Assembly (NCBI GenBank): GCA_949126835.1
Contig: OX421494.1
Coordinates: forward strand, 23,927,196 to 23,991,195
Reading direction: 5' to 3'
From: Anisus vortex
Lineage: Eukaryota > Mollusca > Gastropoda > Planorbidae
Length of the DNA: 64,000 nucleotides
Below the pieces are notes generated by a model. That model saw only the letters and a program-made list of their open reading frames with translations. It ran no database searches and had not been told where the DNA came from. Shown piece by piece: positions 35,300-45,980 of this stretch (positions are counted from its first letter, which is position 1; every line of letters begins with the position of its first letter). Position numbers and translations under genes: made by a program.

Positions 35300-35560
35300 G
35301 GGGATGGGGTGAATCTAACATTTGACATCTCATTTTCCAGAGTTCTCTGTCTGGTGCTAATCTCTCTGCGTCATCATACCAATCTCTACACCTATGGACT
35401 GCAAGTCTCTCTGGCGGGTTGCTCTCCCATATTATGATCATGGTGCGACCTTGTCTAATTTGTTCCCAATTCATCGATTAACAATTGAAGGGCCGACCTT
35501 GTGGTGTCCGCTTTTTTCTGGCATCCTCAGCACTCATCACTTATTATTTCTTCCTATACC
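35300..35560 (-). pseudogene. Decayed LINE C-terminal tail
   Basis: On the minus strand one frame at about 35540 contains VLRMPE, and a second frame downstream (35474-35274) contains NPPERLAVHRCRDWYDD then AERLAPDRELWKMRCQ. Metazoan LINE polyproteins of one group end with a VLRMP block followed by a W.DA..LA.DR..W block, so this looks like that tail broken by frameshifts. Stops between the two blocks show it is dead. No 3' tail is visible, so the boundaries are approximate. Confidence 0.5.
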
Positions 35561-35692
35561 ACAGTTATTGCTGCGGTTCGGTGGTTCAAAGCGTCATGTT
35601 GCCTACTGAATTTTTTTTTACTTAGCATTTACACAAGGACATTAGACATAGACGTTAGAACTATATAATGGGATTTAGAGATTTTTTTTATC

Positions 35693-35850
35693 TTATCGTA
35701 TAGATTAAAGACGCTCCTCCTATAAAGAAGATTATTTCGTCCTACGCTCATCCGTGGTCTGAGTCTAGTCTTGCATCTTTATTAATGTTTAAAGTTTAAA
35801 TGATGTAAAGTTACTAGTTTTCCTGCTTTCCCTGGTCGAAAAAAAAAACA
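35693..35850 (+). repeat. Dispersed repeat family, copy 2
   Basis: Shares gacgctcctcctata, gaagattatttcgtcctacg and ctgagtctagtcttg with 28557-28705, and tcctacgct with 59262-59350. The 3' half diverges. Confidence 0.6.
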
Positions 35851-35989
35851 GGACTGTATAAGGTTCAGATAAAATATTTATAAACTACACTTAAAAGAAA
35901 GCTATACATCGTATATTTAAAAGTATTACATTTTTACTGAAGACTTTTAGGAAAGTAATTTAAAATAAATATTGTAATCGAGTAAAAAA

Positions 35990-36300
35990 ATAGGCCAGTA
36001 TTTTTTTTTAACAAAAATATAAATTGTCCGTAGATTTACAATGTCTTTTGTTTTTAAAGTTTGAAAAAAAATTTGTCCAAAAATAAAAAGGTATAGTCTA
36101 ACTGGAGAATCGAACACGGGTCGCTAGCATAGCAGTCCGCTACGTTTACCACTGAGCTAACGAAGACACATGTACGATGTGAAAAATTATTAGACAATAA
36201 AAAGGCCTAGGCCTAAATAGGTCAGTGAAAATCTCACGTGATTTCAAATCGACCAATGGGGATCCGTATGCGGACAAACACTCTTATTTTATATATTTAT
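35990..36300 (-). mobile_element. tRNA-headed SINE-like element, copy 2
   Basis: Reverse-strand relative of 16715-16925. Read on the minus strand: gcatacggatccccattgg, cactgacctatttaggccta, then a tRNA-like block with an A box (ttagctcagtggt) and B box (tgttcgattc), ending ccagttagactatacc. The acceptor and T stems are poorly paired, so it is tRNA-derived, not a working tRNA. The conserved block upstream of the tRNA-like region is shared by both copies. Confidence 0.75.
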
Positions 36301-37195
36301 TATATAGATAAAGTATAGTCCTGTAAAATCACACCGCCTCGTATATTTCTATGGCATTGTTCATGAACGCATTTGTTGTTATTGTTTTTGAAGTGGGAGT
36401 TTTAATGCTAATGTGTGTACGTGTGTGTGTGAGGGAGGTGGGGGGGGGGCTGGTTGTAATAATTGTGAAGTTGATCGGCAGTGAATAATGATGGAAGTTT
36501 ATGTGCAGTGAAGAATGACAATATGGTGATCTGACTGAGTGGGAAAGGGTGTTCATATTTTGACCAAGTGCCAAGGATCGACTATGACCTTTAATAAAGG
36601 CTCTGTTGGTGGTGTTGTTGTTTTTCTTGTACTTATTGGTGTTGGTGGTGGGATTAGAGGGGGTCAGGGGTCGATGGCTATCATTTCTCTCAGCACGTGA
36701 TGTCTAGTGATGAATGGAAGGATTACACGAGTTGGCAAGGATAATCGAAACCTCTTAATTACGGGTCGCCGCCTGAATTAACCGAAATTAATGCCCGGTG
36801 AAGAATTCTCTCCCCCTTGCTATTCACCGGCCAGTGAAATACTGTAACTGCATTTTAATTGCTACTAGCATTTGTATAACACAGTTGCGTTCTTTTTTAA
36901 TGGTTGCAATTTTCACTAAAATATTTCTGTATAATATGAATATAAAGTTGTGTGGCTTTATCTTATTTTATTTTTCATGAGACATGCATGAGTATACATT
37001 CCTAGCTCCTTAAACTTAAATGCACAATCCTTAGTTCTGTATATTTATACCGGTATTTACGATTCCACCGGATAAGTCATCCCTAGCTTTTAGTACTATG
37101 CCAGATTTATCTTTAGTTATCGAATTTTATATTGTTTAGCGTATCTCTGTCTGTCTCTCTCTCTCAATCGCTCCCTCTTTGTCTCTGTTTATCTC
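36301..37195. other. Unique sequence; possible conserved non-coding patch
   Basis: The stretch at about 36725-36835 has balanced composition with several TTAATTA/ATTAA cores (homeodomain-type) and no repeats. It might be regulatory. No gene is recognised. Confidence 0.35.
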
Positions 37196-40100
37196 TCTTT
37201 GTCTTTGACTCACTCTCTGTTTATCTCTCTTTCTTTGACTAACGCTCTGTTTATCTCTCTGTCTTTGACTCACTCTCTGTTTATCTCTCTGTCTTTGACT
37301 CACTCTCTGTTTATCTCTCTGTCTTTGACTCACTCTCTGTTTATCTCTCTGTCTTTGACTCACTCTCTGTTTATCTCTTTGTCTTTGACTCACTCTCTGT
37401 TTATCTCTCTGTCTTTGACTCACTCTCTGTTTATCTCTCTGTCTTTGACTCACTCTCTGTTTATCTCTCTGTCTTTGACTCACTCTCTGTTTATCTCTCT
37501 GTCTTTGACTCACTCTCTGTTTATCTCTCTGTCTTTGACTCACTCTCTGTTTATCTCTCTGTCTTTGACTCACTCTCTGTTTATCTCTCTGTCTTTGACT
37601 CACTCTCTGTTTATCTCTCTTTGTCTTTGACTCACTCTCTGTTTATCTTTCTTTGTCTTTGACTCACTCTCTGTTTATCTCTTTGTCTTTGACTCACTCT
37701 CTGTTTATCTCTCTTTGTCTTTGACTCACTCTCTGTTTATCTCTCTTTGTCTTTGACTCACTCTCTGTTTATCTCTCTGTCTTTGACTCACTCTCTGTTT
37801 ATCTCTGTCTTTGACTCACTCTCTGTTTATCTCTCTGTCTTTGACTCACTCTCTGTTTATCTCTCTGTCTTTGACTCACTCTCTGTTTATCTCTCTGTCT
37901 TTGACTCACTCTCTGTTTATCTCTCTGTCTTTGACTCACTCTCTGTTTATCTCTCTGTCTTTGACTCACTCTCTGTTTATCTCTCTGTCTTTGACTCACT
38001 CTCTGTTTATCTCTCTTTGTCTTTGACTCACTCTCTGTTTATCTTTCTTTGTCTTTGACTCACTCTCTGTTTATCTCTTTGTCTTTGACTCACTCTCTGT
38101 TTATCTCTCTTTGTCTTTGACTCACTCTCTGTTTATCTCTCTTTGTCTTTGACTCACTCTCTGTTTATCTCTCTGTCTTTGACTCACTCTCTGTTTATCT
38201 CTGTCTTTGACTCACTCTCTGTTTATCTCTCTGTCTTTGACTCACTCTCTGTTTATCTCTCTGTCTTTGACTCACTCTCTGTTTATCTCTCTGTCTTTGA
38301 CTCACTCTCTGTTTATCTCTCTGTCTTTGACTCACTCTCTGTTTATCTCTCTGTCTTTGACTCACTCTCTGTTTATCTCTCTGTCTTCTTTGACTCACTC
38401 TCTGTTTATCTCTCTGTCTTTGACTCACTCTCTGTTTATCTCTCTGTCTTTGACTCACTCTCTGTTTATCTCTCTGTCTTTGACTCACTCTCTGTTTATC
38501 TCTCTGTCTTTGACTCACTCTCTGTTTATCTCTCTGTCTTTGACTCACTCTCTGTTTATCTCTCTTTGTCTTTTACTCACTCTCTGTTTATCTCTCTGTC
38601 TTTGACTCACTCTCTGTTTATCTCTCTGTCTTTGACTCACTCTCTGTTTATCTCTCTTTGTCTTTGACTCACTCTCTGTTTATCTCTCTGTCTTTGACTC
38701 ACTCTCTGTTTATCTCTCTGTCTTTGAATCACTCTCTGTTTATCTCTTTGTCTTTGAATCACTCTCTGTTTATCTCTCTGTCTTTGACTCACTCTCTGTT
38801 TATCTCTCTCTGTCTTTGAATCACTCTCTGTTTATCTCTTTGTCTTTGAATTACTCTCTGTTTATCTCTTTGTCTTTGAATCACTCCCTGTTTATCTCTC
38901 TTTGTCTTTGAACCACTCTCTGTTTATCTCTCTGTCTTTGACTTACTCTCTGTTTATCTCTCTGTCTTTGACTCACTCTCTGTTTATCTCTCTGTCTTTG
39001 ACTCACTCTCTGTTTATCTCTCTTTGTCTTTGACTCACTCTCTGTTTATCTCTCTGTCTTTGACTCACTCTCTGTTTATCTCTCTGTCTTTGACTCACTC
39101 TCTGTTTATCTCTCTGTCTTTGACTCACTCTCTGTTTATCTCTCTGTCTTTGAATCACTCTCTGTTTATCTCTCTGTCTTTGACTCACTCTCTGTTTATC
39201 TCTCTGTCTTTGAATCACTCTCTGTTTATCTCTCTGTCTTTGACTCACTCTCTGTTTATCTCTCTCTGTCTTTGAATCACTCTCTGTTTATCTCTCTGTC
39301 TTTGACTCACTCTCTGTTTATCTCTCTGTCTTTGACTCACTCTCTGTTTATCTCTCTGTCTTTGAATCACTCTCTGTTTATCTCTTTGTATTTGACTCAC
39401 TCTCTGTTTATCTCTCTCTGTCTTTGAATCACTCTCTGTTTATCTCTTTGTCTTTGAATCACTCTCTGTTTATCTCTTTGTCTTTGACTCACTCTCTGTT
39501 TATCTCTTTGACTCACTCTCTGTTTATCTCTCTGTCTTTGACTCACTCTCTGTTTATCTCTCTCTGTTTTTGAATCACTCTCTGTTTATCTCTTTGTCTT
39601 TGAATCACTCTCTGTTTATCTCTTTGTCTTTGAATCACTCTCTGTTTATCTCTTTGTCTTTGAATCACTCTCTGTTTATCTCTTTGTCTTTGACTCACTC
39701 TCTGTTTATCTATTTGTCTTTGACTCACTCTCTGTTTATCTCTTTGTCTTTGAATCACTCTCTGTTTATCTCTTTGTCTTTGAATCACTCTCTGTTTATC
39801 TCTCTGTCTTTGACTCACTCTCTGTTTATCTCTCTCTGTTTTTGAATCACTCTCTGTTTATCTCTTTGTCTTTGAATCACTCTCTGTTTATCTCTTTGTC
39901 TTTGAATCACTCTCTGTTTATCTCTTTGTCTTTGAATCACTCTCTGTTTATCTCTTTGTCTTTGACTCACTCTCTGTTTATCTCTTTGTCTTTGAATCAC
40001 TCTCTGTTTATCTCTCTCTGTTTTTGAATCACTCTCTGTTTATCTCTCTTTGTCTTTGACTCACTCTCTATTTATCTCTCTGTCTTTGACTCACTCTCTG

Positions 40101-43100
40101 GTTATCTCTCTGTCTTTGACTCACTCTCTGTTTATCTCTCTGTCTTTGAATCACTCTCTGTTTATCTCTTTGTCTTTGAATCACTCTCTGTTTATCTCTC
40201 TGTCTTTGACTCACTCTCTGTTTATCTCTCTCTGTCTTTGAATCACTCTCTGTTTATCTCTTTGTCTTTAAATTACTCTCTGTTTATCTCTTTGTCTTTG
40301 AATCACTCCCTGTTTATCTCTCTTTGTCTTTGAATCACTTCCTGTTTATCTCTCTTTGTCTTTGAATCACTCTCTGTTTATCTCTCTTTGTCTTTGACTC
40401 ACTCTCTGTTTATCTCTCTGTCTTTGACTCACTCTCTGTTTATCTCTCTGTCTTTGACTCACTCTCTGTTTATCTCTCTGTCTTTGACTCACTCTCTGTT
40501 TATCTCTCTGTCTTTGACTCACTCTCTGTTTATCTCTCTGTCTTTGAATCACTCTCTGTTTATCTCTCTGTCTTTGACTCACTCTCTGTTTATCTCTCTG
40601 TCTTTGAATCACTCTCTGTTTATCTCTCTGTCTTTGACTCACTCTCTGTTTATCTCTCTCTGTCTTTGAATCACTCTCTGTTTATCTCTCTGTCTTTGAC
40701 TCACTCTCTGTTTATCTCTCTGTCTTTGACTCACTCTCTGTTTATCTCTTTGTCTTTGACTCACTCTCTGTTTATCTCTCTCTGTCTTTGAATCACTCTC
40801 TGTTTATCTCTTTGTCTTTGAATCACTCTCTGTTTATCTCTTTGTCTTTGACTCACTCTCTGTTTATCTCTTTGTCTTTAAATTACTCTCTGTTTATCTC
40901 TTTGTCTTTGAATCACTCCCTGTTTATCTCTCTTTGTCTTTGAATCACTTCCTGTTTATCTCTCTTTGTCTTTGAATCACTCTCTGTTTATCTCTCTTTG
41001 TCTTTGACTCACTCTCTGTTTATCTCTCTGTCTTTGACTCACTCTCTGTTTATCTCTCTGTCTTTGACTCACTCTCTGTTTATCTCTCTGTCTTTGACTC
41101 ACTCTCTGTTTATCTCTCTGTCTTTGACTCACTCTCTGTTTATCTCTCCGTCTTTGAATCACTCTCTGTTTATCTCTCTGTCTTTGACTCACTCTCTGTT
41201 TATCTCTCTGTCTTTGAATCACTCTCTGTTTATCTCTCTGTCTTTGACTCACTCTCTGTTTATCTCTCTCTGTCTTTGAATCACTCTCTGTTTATCTCTC
41301 TGTCTTTGACTCACTCTCTGTTTATCTCTCTGTCTTTGACTCACTCTCTGTTTATCTCTTTGTCTTTGACTCACTCTCTGTTTATCTCTCTCTGTCTTTG
41401 AATCACTCTCTGTTTATCTCTTTGTCTTTGAATCACTCTCTGTTTATCTCTTTGTCTTTGACTCACTCTCTGTTTATCTCTTTGTCTTTGACTCACTCTC
41501 TGTTTATCTCTTTGACTCACTTTCTGTTTATCTCTCTGTCTTTGACTCACTCTCTGTTTATCTCTCTCTGTTTTTGAATCACTCTCTGTTTATCTCTTTG
41601 TCTTTGAATCACTCTCTGTTTATCTCTTTGTCTTTGAATCACTCTCGGTTTATCTCTTTGTCTTTGAATCACTCTCTGTTTATCTCTTTGTCTTTGACTC
41701 ACTCTCTGTTTATCTCTTTGTCTTTGACTCACTCTCTGTTTATCTCTCTGTCTTTGACTCACTCTCTGTTTATCTCTCTCTGTTTTTGAATCACTCTCTG
41801 TTTATCTCTTTGTCTTTGAATCACTCTCTGTTTATCTCTTTGTCTTTGACTCACTCTCTGTTTATCTCTCTGTCTTTGACTCACTCTCTGTTTATCTCTT
41901 TGTCTTTGACTCACTCTCTGTTTATCTCTCTCTGTCTTTGAATCACTCTCTGTTTATCTCTTTGTCTTTGAATCACTTTCTGTTTATCTCTTTGTCTTTG
42001 AATCACTCTCTGTTTATCTCTCTGTCTTTGACTCACTCTCTGTTTATCTCTTTGTCTTTGACTCACTCTCTGTTTATCTCTCTCTGTTTTTGAATCACTC
42101 TCTGTTTATCTCTTTGTCTTTGAATCACTCTCTGTTTATCTCTTTGTCTTTGAATCACTCTCTGTTTATCTCTTTGTCTTTGAATCACTCTCTGTTTATC
42201 TCTTTGTCTTTGACTCACTCTCTGTTTATCTCTTTGTCTTTGACTCACTCTCTGTTTATCTCTCTGTCTTTGACTCACTCTCTGTTTATCTCTCTCTGTT
42301 TTTGAATCACTCTCTATTTATCTCTTTGTCTTTGAATCACTCTCTGTTTATCTCTTTGTCTTTGACTCACTCTCTGTTTATCTCTCTGTCTTTGACTCAC
42401 TCTCTGTTTATCTCTTTGTCTTTGACTCACTCTCTGTTTATCTCTCTCTGTTTTTGAATCACTCTCTGTTTATCTCTTTGTCTTTGAATCATTCTCTGTT
42501 TATCTCTTTGTCTTTGACTTACTCTCTGTTTATCTCTCTGTCTTTGAATCACTCTCTGTTTATCTCTTTGTCTTTGACTCACTCTCTGTTTATCTCTTTG
42601 TCTTTGAATCACTCTCTGTTTATCTCTTTGTCTTTGACTCACTCTCTGTTTATCTCTTTGTCTTTGACTCACTCTCTGTTTATCTCTCTGTCTTTGAATC
42701 ACTCTCTGTTTATCTCTCTATCTTTGACTCACTCTCTGTTTATCTCTCTGTCTTTGACTCACTCTCTGTTTATCTCTTTGTCTTTGACTCACTCTCTGTT
42801 TATCTCTCTGTCTTTGAATCACTCTCTGTTTATCTCTTTGTCTTTGAATCACTCTCTGTTTATCTCTTTGTCTTTGAATCACTCTCTGTTTATCTCTCTC
42901 TGTCTTTGACTCACTCTCTGCTTATCTCTTTGTCTTTGACTCACTCTCTGTTTATCTCTTTGTCTTTGAATCACTCTCTGTTTATCTCTTTGTCTTTGAC
43001 TCACTCTCTGTTTATCTCTTTGTCTTTGAATCACTCTCTGTTTATCTCTCTCTGTCTTTGACTCACTCTCTGTTTATCTCTCTGTCTTTGACTCACTCTC

Positions 43101-43572
43101 TGTTTATCTCTCTCTGTCTTTGACTCACTCTCTGTTTATCTCTCTGTCTTTGACTCACTCTCTGTTTATCTCTCTGTCTTTGACTCACTCTCTGTTTATC
43201 TCTTTGTCTTTGAATCACTCTCTGTTTATCTCTTTGTCTTTGACTCACTCTCTGTTTATCTCTTTGTCTTTGACTCACTCTCTGTTTATCTCTCTGTCTT
43301 TGACTCACTCTCTGTTTATCTCTCTGTCTTTGACTCACTCTCTGTTTATCTCTCTGTCTTTGACTCACTCTCTGTTTATCTCTTTGTCTTTGAATCACTC
43401 TCTGTTTATCTCTTTGTCTTTGACTCACTCTCTGTTTATCTCTTTGTCTTTGACTCACTCTCTGTTTATCTCTCTGTCTTTGACTCACTCTCTGTTTATC
43501 TCTCTGTCTTTGACTCACTCTCTGTTTATCTCTCTGTCTTTGACTCACTCTCTGTTTATCTCTTTGTCTTTG
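37196..43572. repeat. 6.4-kb satellite of 30-bp units with nested higher-order repeats
   Basis: About 210 units of ctctctgtctttgactcact then ctctgtttat. The main variants are gactcac versus gaatcac, and ctctctg versus ctctttg, plus 26-36-bp length variants. Variant order shows higher-order copies. A roughly 396-bp block at about 37620-38015 repeats at 38016-38411. A roughly 610-bp block repeats, so 40261 and 40871 start identical runs. A roughly 516-bp block relates 41547 and 42063, and a 180-bp six-unit block relates 43204 and 43384. The 30-bp period keeps frames open on both strands (THSLFISLSL; SQRQRDKQRV), producing ORFs up to 223 codons that are not credible genes. Most units contain TGACTCA and TGTTTATC. 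Confidence 0.98.
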
Positions 43573-44035
43573 TAGCTCTGTCTCTCTCTCTCTCCGTCGA
43601 TATATCTTTCTTTCTCTGTTGTCTCTCTGTCTCTCTTTCTGCCTGGCTCTCTTACTCTCTGAATCTGTCTCTTTCGCTGCACCTGACTCTCTGTCTCTCT
43701 GTCTATCCCATTTATCTCTCTCTGTATCTATCGCCCTATCTCTCACTCGGTATTGAGTACACATATTTAAAAGATGGGCGTATAAAGAAATTACAGTTGA
43801 CTCTTTAGGGAAACCTCATCACAGGGTTCCAGAAGGTTGATCTGGGAGGAGGGGGGGGAAGGGGGAGTTTCTAGAGATTCACGCTGGTCATCCTAACTAT
43901 TGAAGGGCCACTAATTCGTAATTCACTGCTCCAGGACCGCCTGTCAGTTTCCATCTGACCCCATTTGAGTAGTTCCGTTTCACTCGAGGAGAATGAAAAT
44001 GTAATTGTCAGGTGTGGCTAATAGAATCGCATCCC
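43573..44035. other. CT-rich transition then unique sequence
   Basis: 43573-43745 is degenerate CT-rich sequence related to the satellite edge. 43746-44035 is unique, with a G-run near 43850. No gene. Confidence 0.5.
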
Positions 44036-44795
44036 CTTATGATGGTGGTGATGGTAGCTGTTTGTGTTTGTCATGGTGGTAATGGTAGCTGTTTGTTTGT
44101 CATGGTGGTGATGGTAGCTGTTTGATTGTCATGGTGGTGATGGTAGCTGTTTGTTTGTCATGTTGGTGATGGTAGCTGTTTGTTTGTCATGGTGGTGATG
44201 GTAGCTGTTTGTGTTTGTCATGGTGGTGATGGTAGCTGTTTGTTTGTCATGGTGGTGATGGTAGCTGTTTGTTTGTCATGTTGGTGATGGTAGCTGTTTG
44301 TTTGTCATGTTGGTGATGGTAGCTGTTTGTGTTTGTCATGGTGGTGATGGTAGCTGTTTGTTTGTCATGGTGGTGATGGTCGTTGTTTGTTTGTCATGGT
44401 GGTGATGGTAGCTGTTTGTTTGTCATGGTGGTGATGGTAGCTGTTTGTTTGTCATAGTGGTGATCTGTTTGTTTGTCATGGTGGTGATGGTAGCTGTTTG
44501 TTTGTCATGGTGGTGATGGTAGCTGTTTGTTTGTCATGGTGGTGATGGTAGCTGTTTGTGTTTGTCATGGTGGTGATGGTAGTTGTTTGTTTGTCATGGT
44601 GGTGATGGTAGCTGTTTGTGTTTGTCATGGTGGTGATGGTAGTTGTTTGTTTGTCATGGTGGTGATGGTAGCTGTTTGTTTGTCATGGTGGTGATGGTAG
44701 CTGTTTGTTTGTCATGTTGGTGATGGTAGCTGTTTGTTTGTCATGGTGGTGATGGTAGCTGTTTGTTTGTCATGGTGGTGTTGGTAGTTGTGATT
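44036..44795. repeat. 29/31-bp minisatellite, about 26 copies
   Basis: The unit is ggtggtgatggtagctgttt then gtttgtcat (29 bp). Some units carry an extra gt (31 bp). Other variants are tgttggtgatgg, gtcgttg and a deleted unit near 44460. Variants recur in runs, for example the gtgtttgtcat units at about 44563 and 44617. Confidence 0.96.
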
Positions 44796-44904
44796 GTTGT
44801 CTTTTTATCCAGGCCAAGTAAACAATAATTACTTAAATGCTTGTCACTTGATAACTCTTTTGTTATGCTTTACACACATTAGAGAAATTAGTCATGTTTT
44901 TTTA

Positions 44905-45068
44905 GGATTTCGAATTCATTCAGCGCGCCAAAAGCCTAAAAGTTATCCTGCTTTGGCATTCACTTTCTTGTAGAAGAGACTTGAAGTTCCGTTTTGGGAA
45001 TCCTCTGTGCCATTGGAGAATGCTCTGCGTGCCAAGATTGGCACGCGTGCCATAGCTTGCCGACACCT
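44905..45068. mobile_element. hAT MITE fragment (right end)
   Basis: Carries the family core (attcattcagcgcgcc, gcctaaaagttatcctgct, cttgtagaagagacttgaag, gtgccattggagaatgctct, ggcacgcgtgccatagc) and the right terminus TTGCCGACACCTG. The left terminus is absent. Confidence 0.82.
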
Positions 45069-45725
45069 GTGCTACAGTGTTAGCTCCCTTACCAACAAAG
45101 TTATACTGGAGAAAGTCTATCCCATTCAATGGCGATATAATATACATAAGTGCTCTGACATTAGGTAGTTCTGGTCTTCACTTCCACTTTAAATTATTAA
45201 GGTATTACATTTTTCCAGGCGTCTTCGTTCATGCGTCTGTAGATCAATGCTTTTATCAGTCATTTTACTATCGTTCTATCTGCACTATTATTGCCGTTTG
45301 CTTATATATTTTTTTTTTCAAATTTTTTTTAAATAAATGTTTTAAGCTTTTTTCCTCTAGTTGTTTTTTCTTTCCTCATAATTTATTTTATTTCATCTAC
45401 TTTCCACGTTTAGAATCTGCTGGCATAATAACATTATTACTTTTTCTTTTTACTTTACATTTCAGTATTATATAATCTATTTTAATACACTTTTTTTTTT
45501 ACGCATGTGTCCTTTTCTTTTCTTCATAATATTATAATGTTTGTTTTCTCCATATCTTTGCATCTCATATTTGTGTGTGTGTGTGTGAAACGTAGTTCTT
45601 TGCCATGGATTAATATAAAACTGATTATTCTTCTCAACTGAGGACAGCAAGGAGATTATACTTTTCCAAACAGATTTATATGGGTTCATTTCTGCTTTCT
45701 ATGATTTAAAAATAATAATGACATT
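45069..45725. other. Unique T-rich sequence
   Basis: No gene. The phenylalanine-rich frame at 45077-45475 reflects T-richness. A (GT)n tract lies at about 45572-45587. Confidence 0.45.
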
Positions 45726-45980
45726 TTAACCTTTGAACTCAGCCTGGACTTTCAATTCAACCTGAACTTTAAGCGCAACATGAACTTTGAACTCAGCCTG
45801 AACTTTAAACTTAACCTGAACTTTAAACTTTACCTGAACTTTAAACTTTACCTGAACTTTAAACTTTACCTGAACTTTGAAAACCCGAACCTTAAGCGCA
45901 ACCTGAACTTTCAACTCAACCAGAACTTTAAACATAACCGGAACTTTAAACGCATCCTTAGCTTTAAACTTGTAAACATT
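45726..45980. repeat. 18-bp tandem repeat, about 14 degenerate copies
   Basis: The unit is cctgaactttaaacttta with drift at the edges; four central units are nearly identical (45810-45885). The period is a multiple of three, so frames on both strands look periodic (FKLYLN / VQVKFK). These are repeat artefacts. Confidence 0.93.

Noticed and set aside
36095..36175. Functional tRNA gene on the minus strand
   Set aside because: A and B boxes are recognisable but the acceptor and T stems do not pair well, and a second copy with the same non-tRNA flanks exists, so it is a SINE-like element.
43093..43764. 223-codon minus-strand frame of SQRQRDKQRV repeats
   Set aside because: Produced by a 30-bp stop-free satellite unit; similar frames are open on both strands across the whole array, so there is no reason to prefer it as a gene.
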